From Polyporus tsugae (taxonomy: Eukaryota > Basidiomycota > Agaricomycetes > Polyporales > Polyporaceae): a stretch of 64,000 nt of DNA. A program made the translations under genes and the position numbers. The notes under the pieces are model-generated. The model worked only from the letters and a program-made list of their open reading frames with translations. It had not been told where the DNA came from and made no database searches. Below are positions 58,515 through 64,000 of the stretch, piece after piece; positions within the stretch are counted from its first letter, which is position 1; each line of letters starts with the position of its first letter. Location: contig JAHRBS010000004.1 in the NCBI GenBank assembly GCA_024305745.1, forward strand, positions 1,116,001-1,180,000, in the 5' to 3' direction.

Positions 58515-61301
58515 ATGTCGCTCGCTTCAGATCCTCGTCTTCCACCTTTCACCGTCCAAGAGTTCAGCGAACTTGTCTGCTCCGCCTTCAACATCAACGA
58601 TGCGGACCTCCATTCGCGTCTTGGCCAACCTCTTCTCTCTATTACTCCAGCTTCTCCTTCCTCTCCTTCACTCGCTCCTTCTGACCGCATATACTCCCCT
58701 AGTCTCTTGTCCAGGGTCCGCAGACGCGAAGGCGCCAACCCCACTCTCTCGTCTGGAATGGATCCCCAGTCCCCTCTTTCGTCGCCACCGACCCCAGCAT
58801 CTCGTTCTGGAACGATCACCGCGCGCCGAATGTTCCAACAGGTCCGCACTCGAGCCTCGGCGTTCGTTCTGCGATCACGTGTCGGCCCTGCTTCTGAAAG
58901 CAGACCGACTTCTCTCCTTCCTTATGAGCCCCTTCCCCCTCCCTGCCCTTCCCCCACTACCTCCGTCTCTTCCTTCACCCGTGCACTCTCACCCTGGAGC
59001 ATGCTCGACCTCACCATACAACGTCCCGCCTCCCGCCCTCCCAGCCCCGCTCGCTCGCTCCTTACCCTCACTCCCCGCCCCATCAGCCCACCACCTCTCC
59101 CCGAACGCTTTGCCCAGTCATATGGCCCGTCTAGGACGCGTTCTCCTACTCCCAGACTTCGCTCCTTCTTTGACGACTCCCCAGCGTCTTCAAGGCGCGC
59201 ATATAGCCGTCCTGCCACCTCGCCGTCCACCAAGTACCCTCTTTCTCGCGTGACGACCACCAGTAGCGTTCAGGAGGCTCTTCCGACCGAGTCATTGCCA
59301 TCTTTCTTCGACGACACTGGCTATCCCGTTGCCAAATCTCGCCCACCGTCGTACTGTCGACCCGCCACACCACTTGGCGCCATCCACTCCCGTCTTCCCC
59401 CTCTGCGCAAGGCCAAGAGCGGCGGTCATGGAATTTTGAGTCGCGGGGACCGCCGGTCCAATTCTCGGTCGATGGACACTGCCCGTCCCGTTGGATTGGG
59501 GTTTCAGGACTTTGCACTCTGGGGTTCTCGTAAAGATAAGACCATGCCGTCCCCTCTCACACACCCGAGGGACCCTCCGCCCGTCCCTGGTGGAGGAGCA
59601 GCACTCGGGTCAGGAGAGCTGGCCGATCCCGCCGTAGCATTACCTCCAGCGTACGTGTACGAGCGACGGGGTAGTGCTACCAGCACTTCCACGGTATGTG
59701 CACTTTACTTTCCCAACTTTGGGACGCTGAACGCTGAGAAGAACGTGTTGCAGGGAAGCACGCGATCAAGCGGGAGTTTGTCAACTCGTCTTTCTAACCT
59801 TGTCGGACTTGCTCTTCCCAGCAAGATGCGTATGCGTGGACGTTCCAAGTTGAATCTCAGTATTGCAACTGATTCCGAGGAAGCATCCGCCGACTCGTCA
59901 CCTTCCACTCTTTCGTCGGTTTCCCCGCCGTCCACTCCAAGTTCTCCAACCCCTCCGTTCGCACGCGCTCAAGCACAAATCTACTCAGCGAGCGTAAATG
60001 ATCCCGTCCCGCAGAGTTCTGGCATGGAGACCGAGGAAGATGAGCTCGCGATTGGGCGCGTTCTGACTCCAGATGCGGATCCATTCGCCAAAGCAGACAT
60101 TGTATTGCCCATACATATGACGCCTATCAATCGTCGGGCTTCGTCGCAAGGCTCTCCGTCCAGTTTCAACAGAGTGGTCACTTGGGACGATCAGGAGCAG
60201 CTGCATCCCGTGAAGCGTGTGCGGAACAGCCTTCCCGCGCCTCCTGTGTCAACGCCGCAGACATTCCCGTCATCCTGTTCGGCGCACTTGAACGACTCTC
60301 CAGGCTCCGACGCATCTTATACCTTCCCTGCTAGACTATCCCCATCCCAAACACCGAAGCGGCATGGTCCTCCCTCAGCTTGGTCACCATTGAAACCCGA
60401 TGATTTCCCACTGTCCGAGCAACCCACGACCAGTTCTTCTCCTCCGCAATCTCCCTCGAAGTCTGCACTAAAGCGCAGTTCTCAGATGCCTGCTTCCCCG
60501 GCTCGCGCAACCCATGTCGCTACCCCATGCAGGGTTCCACCTCTCTTTACGCCCCCTTCGCTACCCCCACCGAATCGGGCTCTTCCTGGTGTCCCGTCAT
60601 CGTCTCCTCGTGCGCCTCCTCTTCCCCCGAAGGATCGTCGTGGGCATGTTGTTCGGGGTCACCAATCTCTGCCCCCGTCTCCTCCCACGTTTTACTCCCT
60701 AACTCGCCGTGGCAGTTCACATTCCATGGCAGTTTCAGACGGGGTCTCTCTCTCAACCGATCCCCTTAGTCTCACCATGCGGGCCTGCTCGATCAAGGCT
60801 CTGGCAGATCGCCGTCAAGTCGTTGAAACGGAAGTTCCGCCGTCACTCGGGGAGCCCTGGTCAGGAACCATAGGCAATAGGGACGGCATGGCACACCCTA
60901 GGCCTGCAACACCGATCTTGCGTTTCCAAGTAGAATCCAGAAGACGCTCTGTAGATTCGACGACCACCATCACGGCTTCGCCAAGCTCGTCCGCGTTGCA
61001 CGACACTACACGAGGATGGGACTGTGGGACCTCCACGATGAGCGGGGATGAATCGGTCCTCAACGAGGGTGACAGTTACTCTGTGGAGACATCGACCCCC
61101 TTGGATCACTCGGCGGCGGCGTTGGAAGCTGAACTGGAGTTCTGGTGTCCTCGGAGTTCGCAGCCTGCCACTTTCCACAGCGCGCGTCCCTCTTTCGAGA
61201 TCGGACAAGGTCGTGGAGAGCTATCTATGGGAATACCCTCTGCTCCTCGCGATTCACACCGCCTTGCTGGGAAGTCAATGAGTACAGGAACGTATGCGTG
61301 A
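58515..61301 (+). CDS. Ser/Pro-rich disordered protein, unrecognised
   Basis: No family recognised. The ATG at 58515 (MSLASDPRLPPFTVQEFSEL) is preferred because the first 60 residues look folded (FTVQEFSELVCSAFNINDAD) and upstream sequence has promoter character. The rest, about 870 residues, is dominated by Ser, Pro, Thr and Arg with many SP/TP pairs (likely phosphosites). It contains a duplicated motif, RSFFDDSPAS and PSFFDDTGYP, and short ordered pieces such as VGLGFQDFALWGS and RLSNLVGLALPSKMRMRG. A 60-base intron with GTATGT and GCAG ends (59694-59753) is proposed; it has no stop and keeps frame if retained. Later PLPPKDRRGHVVRG and AALEAELEFWCPRS are present. No signal peptide or membrane segment. 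A cytosolic or nuclear regulator or scaffold is possible, but function is unknown. Confidence 0.7.
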   Translation: MSLASDPRLPPFTVQEFSELVCSAFNINDADLHSRLGQPLLSITPASPSSPSLAPSDRIYSPSLLSRVRRREGANPTLSSGMDPQSPLSSPPTPASRSGTITARRMFQQVRTRASAFVLRSRVGPASESRPTSLLPYEPLPPPCPSPTTSVSSFTRALSPWSMLDLTIQRPASRPPSPARSLLTLTPRPISPPPLPERFAQSYGPSRTRSPTPRLRSFFDDSPASSRRAYSRPATSPSTKYPLSRVTTTSSVQEALPTESLPSFFDDTGYPVAKSRPPSYCRPATPLGAIHSRLPPLRKAKSGGHGILSRGDRRSNSRSMDTARPVGLGFQDFALWGSRKDKTMPSPLTHPRDPPPVPGGGAALGSGELADPAVALPPAYVYERRGSATSTSTVCALYFPNFGTLNAEKNVLQGSTRSSGSLSTRLSNLVGLALPSKMRMRGRSKLNLSIATDSEEASADSSPSTLSSVSPPSTPSSPTPPFARAQAQIYSASVNDPVPQSSGMETEEDELAIGRVLTPDADPFAKADIVLPIHMTPINRRASSQGSPSSFNRVVTWDDQEQLHPVKRVRNSLPAPPVSTPQTFPSSCSAHLNDSPGSDASYTFPARLSPSQTPKRHGPPSAWSPLKPDDFPLSEQPTTSSSPPQSPSKSALKRSSQMPASPARATHVATPCRVPPLFTPPSLPPPNRALPGVPSSSPRAPPLPPKDRRGHVVRGHQSLPPSPPTFYSLTRRGSSHSMAVSDGVSLSTDPLSLTMRACSIKALADRRQVVETEVPPSLGEPWSGTIGNRDGMAHPRPATPILRFQVESRRRSVDSTTTITASPSSSALHDTTRGWDCGTSTMSGDESVLNEGDSYSVETSTPLDHSAAALEAELEFWCPRSSQPATFHSARPSFEIGQGRGELSMGIPSAPRDSHRLAGKSMSTGTYA
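59694..59753 (+). other. Frame-keeping 60-base intron (possible exitron)
   Basis: GTATGT at 59694 and TTGCAG ending 59753, internal to an open frame. Splicing joins STST to GSTRSS; retention adds 20 residues beginning VCALYFPNF. Confidence 0.5.
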
Positions 61302-61738
61302 CGGGGACGTTTTCTTGGTGGCTTGGTAGTCATTTTCATGGTGGTCTCGCGATACCCTGGGCGTAGCCGATCCTTTTCGTTCGTTTCGTCGCTCTCTTAT
61401 GCAGTCGCTCTCTCATGCAGTCGCGGTTCGTTCCGTGTCTTCTTGCACCGTTTTATTCACACCCCTTGCTATTAGTAACCATACTCATCGCATTTTTATT
61501 AGTGTTAAGTTATCAGCACTTTGTTCGCTATCATCGTCCGCACACCGAGTGCGTTGTAATTCTGTAGAGGTGTGACCATACTGTACGATAGCTCATTAGG
61601 TCGAGATCGCCTGATTCCGGAGACTGGTTTCTTGGCCGTGTAATCTTACTGTAATCAGCCCGCATCTAGCATTGTACACTAATAAATGAGTACTAGTACT
61701 AGTGTTGTTCCTGACATTGCGACGCCGCGCAGACCCGA
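61302..61738. other. Convergent 3' intergenic region
   Basis: AT-richer tails of the Ser/Pro-rich gene (+) and the membrane-protein gene (-), including a TACTAG tandem at about 61688-61701. No gene. Confidence 0.5.
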
Positions 61739-63469
61739 CTACACAAGGTCTCCTCTGGACACTTTCCTCGCCACCACGTCATATATGTTCCGATTTGCGC
61801 CTCCCGGACGAGGAACCTTGTCGAAATCGAATGCACCTTGAGCATATCGCCCATCGTGCAGCCGCTCCGGGCGCGATACCGAGCCCGGTTCGCGAAGTGG
61901 CTGGGCGGGGGATAGAGGAATCGGAGAAAGGTCGATGTCGCGCGCCATGACGCCGTCGTTCGCACTGGCGTCCTGATAGTCTTCATTAGTGGGACTATGC
62001 GCGCGATGCGCTCCTCTCAGACTGGCTCTACGCTTCAACCGGCCGTACTCCTCCTCTTCCTCCTCGATGTATCGCCGGCGTCCGTACGTGGCGTACTTGT
62101 TTTCACGGCTAGGGTGGTGGTGGAGATGCTCGTCGCCGTCGCCATCGCGGGGATAGGGCAGGCCGATCGGCGACTCGCGGAACATGCTTGCGGGCACGGT
62201 CGTGTGGCGCGGCTGCCTCCTGCTCGCGCCGGTGCTCGCGCAGAACGGCGCCCTCGACGGGCGGCGGGGCTCGCCGGACTTGGGGAGGTACGCCCTGCTA
62301 GCGCGGCTCGAGACGATGCTGCGCCCGTCGTCGGATCGCGCCACGTACGTCTCCTCGTCCGCATCGGGAGGAGGGGGATGGGGATGGGGATGGGGTTGTA
62401 CCTCGTGTCGCGAGACGTCGCGCCGCCACGCGCGCGTCCTGCTCATGCTCCCGCTGACCGACCGGACGGATGCGTGTCCGTGTCCGAGTAGGGACCCTGC
62501 CGCGGAGCGGGGTGCAGCTGTGGGCCCGTTCCCCAGCGTGACGAAGCCCAGTCCCAATTCCACGGGGTCGAGAGTGGAGGGATGGGAGATGGCCTGGCTC
62601 TGGCGGGCTTCGAGGGCCTCTCGCTCGCGGAGGCGTTCGGCGCGGAGCTTGCGCCGCTGGTGGATGGCCAGCCCGCCGGCGGCGACGAGGATGGTCGAGA
62701 CGAGGGAGAGGGGAACGGCGTACGCCGCGGTCGGGGTGGGGACGCGGGAGTCTTCAAGAGAAAGTGCTGATTGGGAGGGAGTGGACGGTCGGGCGCCGAA
62801 CGCGGGGGCGGATGTTGAGGACTGAAGGGGGCCTGGCTGATCGGAAAGTGACGCAGAGGGATCGGCAGGCGAGGGCTCGGGAACGGCCATGGCTTCACCC
62901 TCCAAGCCTGCTGGTTCCGCGTCTGCATCTACCGATGCTTGTACGACGGGCGGGATGAGACGTGTGAGGATAACCGGAACCACACTTGAAAACTCACGCA
63001 GGTAGGAAAAGGCAGGCGAAGCAGACGTCTTGCCCGAGTCATCCTTCATCTCCAAGTAGCATTGCGACGGAATGGTCACATTGGGCAACACCCTGCGTCG
63101 ATCAACGCGTGTCTCTGTAAACGTTGGTGCATTGATGGAAATATACTGGGCTTACATATGAATAACATATGACCCGTCCGCCTGCGACTGCTGGATAGTC
63201 GGCCGGACAGCTGCCCCACAGGATCGTGCAGAACCTTCGCTACCCCTCCTCACCACACCCACACCGCCGTTCACCATGCAGAGCCGGAACGACGGCGACC
63301 GAACCGGCTCCTCCGCATCCCACTGTCCGACGATGGTGTCTCCGGATCCATACGCGTCGCCGCGAAGAGGACTGATCCAAGTGACGTTTGCCCCTGCCAC
63401 CAACTCCGCCAGCCAAACGAAGGATAAGCAGCCGGAAAGGAAAATCACCCAGGATGTGTCGCAGAGCAT
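61739..63469 (-). CDS. Single-pass membrane protein with Kre9-like extracellular domain
   Basis: Probable cell-surface protein. The ATG at 63469 gives MLCDTSWVIFLSGCLSFVWL, a strong signal peptide; the frame extends upstream, but this start is the only one placing the signal at the N-terminus. The ectodomain begins NVTWISPLRGDAYGSGDTIV and GQWDAEEP, the pattern of the Kre9/Knh1-like beta domain, and continues past an intron (about 63090-63155) with NVTIPSQCYLEMKDDSGKTS. A Pro/Ser stalk follows. The membrane span AVPLSLVSTILVAAGGLAI, near residue 230-250, is followed by the stop-transfer RRKLRAERLRERE. The cytosolic tail, about 300 residues, is His/Pro- and Arg-rich with a run of Glu (YIEEEEEEYGR). 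It ends VVARKVSRGDLV-TAG. Topology resembles fungal wall-sensing proteins; function is inferred. Confidence 0.8.
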
Positions 63470-63713
63470 GTAGGGAGGACCGCCGGGGCCGACAAGAAAG
63501 GACAGGAAAGCGAGGCCAGCCCGGTATGAGCCAAAGTACAGCGCGGGGGATGGAAGCGATGGTGAGGATATGACGGGAAAGGACGTATTACGCAATTGGA
63601 GGCTGGCAGTGACCCTCTTTGTGTGGGGCGATCGTGAATGTGCAGGATGCGAAACGGCCCAACTAAGCAGCATAACGACCAGTTGGGGAACGGGCTGGTT
63701 GGTGTTCGGAGCG

Positions 63714-64000
63714 TTACGCCGGAGTAGATGCCATTGAGTCAACCTCCATCTTCATGTTCACTTGAGCCGAGGATATGCGACCGACTCTGTCTGCGAAGTC
63801 GGCCAGCTGCTGCCTGTGTGCTCGGTCACGACGAGGAGAAGAGAGAATCCATGCACCACGAACCTCTTGCGTTGCTTGAGCTTCTCCAGCATCTCGATCA
63901 CCTCGTCCTGCTCTTCCACGGAATGATCTCCACCAGGTAGCGAAGTGGCGTACCCGTTAGCCTCCTTCAAAGCATCTTTAAGGTCCTTGGTCTGGTTTGT
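63714..64000 (-). CDS. MED9: Mediator subunit 9 (Med9/CSE2) homologue, 3' part
   Basis: Small subunit of the Mediator middle module, linking activators to RNA polymerase II. The window holds the C-terminal half. It reads in from 64000 as TNQTKDLKDALKEANGYATS, then LPGGDHSVEEQDEVIEMLEK and LKQRK. An intron (GTTCGT to CACACAG, about 63820-63868) joins to RQQLADFADRVGRIS. The tail is VNMKMEVDSMASTPA-TAA at 63714. The helix with LPGxDxSVEEQ and the following charged coiled coil are the Med9 signature. Without the splice the frame would run into an unrelated tail ending at 63758. The N-terminus lies beyond the window. Same strand as, and 244 bases upstream of, the Kre9-like gene. Confidence 0.75.

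Noticed and set aside
1..64000. CRISPR arrays, operons, ribosome binding sites, prophage
   Set aside because: Intron-rich nuclear fungal DNA; no regularly spaced repeats or bacterial gene organisation were seen.

Overview
The window is a gene-dense fungal nuclear segment, almost certainly from a basidiomycete of the Agaricomycetes type. Most genes are cut by many introns of about 45-65 bases with GT..AG ends, exons can be as short as 11-19 bases, promoters are pyrimidine-rich, and the proteins are fungal in kind (APC11, RSC bromodomain-BAH subunit, COP9 subunit 7, RGP1, PSP1, TRK potassium transporter, Mediator subunit 9). There are no operons; genes lie in divergent, convergent and tandem order with 0.2-2.5 kb between them. 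I assembled gene models by hand from exon fragments, splice sites and family motifs, so coordinates span first to last coding base and include introns.

Left part (1-26 kb): the 3' part of a heterotrimeric G-protein alpha subunit (+), a gene-poor 2.5 kb, an SDR oxidoreductase (-), a GPALPP-motif protein (-) divergent from an adenosine-deaminase-like enzyme (+), an RSC1/2-type chromatin remodeller subunit (-), a two-finger C2H2 regulator (+), a GH99-like glycosidase with a long disordered tail (-), APC11 (+), a P-loop kinase (-), a small secreted protein (+) and cofactor-independent phosphoglycerate mutase (-).

Middle part (26-49 kb): a small Dabb-type barrel protein (+), two tandem secreted S10 serine carboxypeptidases (-), COP9 signalosome subunit 7 (-), an unrecognised gene (+), a TRK-type potassium transporter (-) divergent from RGP1 (+), then PSP1 (+).

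Accessory island (about 50.5-54.5 kb): two inverted, head-to-head copies of an HNH-nuclease-like gene, one with an apparent frameshift and one lacking the core of the domain. The space between them holds two head-to-tail non-autonomous elements with Helitron-type ends (5' TC, 3' hairpin followed by CTAG, insertion between A and T). This is the least ordinary part of the window.

Right part (55-64 kb): a GNAT acetyltransferase (-), a long Ser/Pro-rich disordered protein (+), a signal-anchored Kre9-like single-pass membrane protein (-) and the 3' part of Mediator subunit 9 (-), which runs off the window end. The genes are mostly unrelated housekeeping and regulatory functions; the only local functional cluster is the carboxypeptidase pair.
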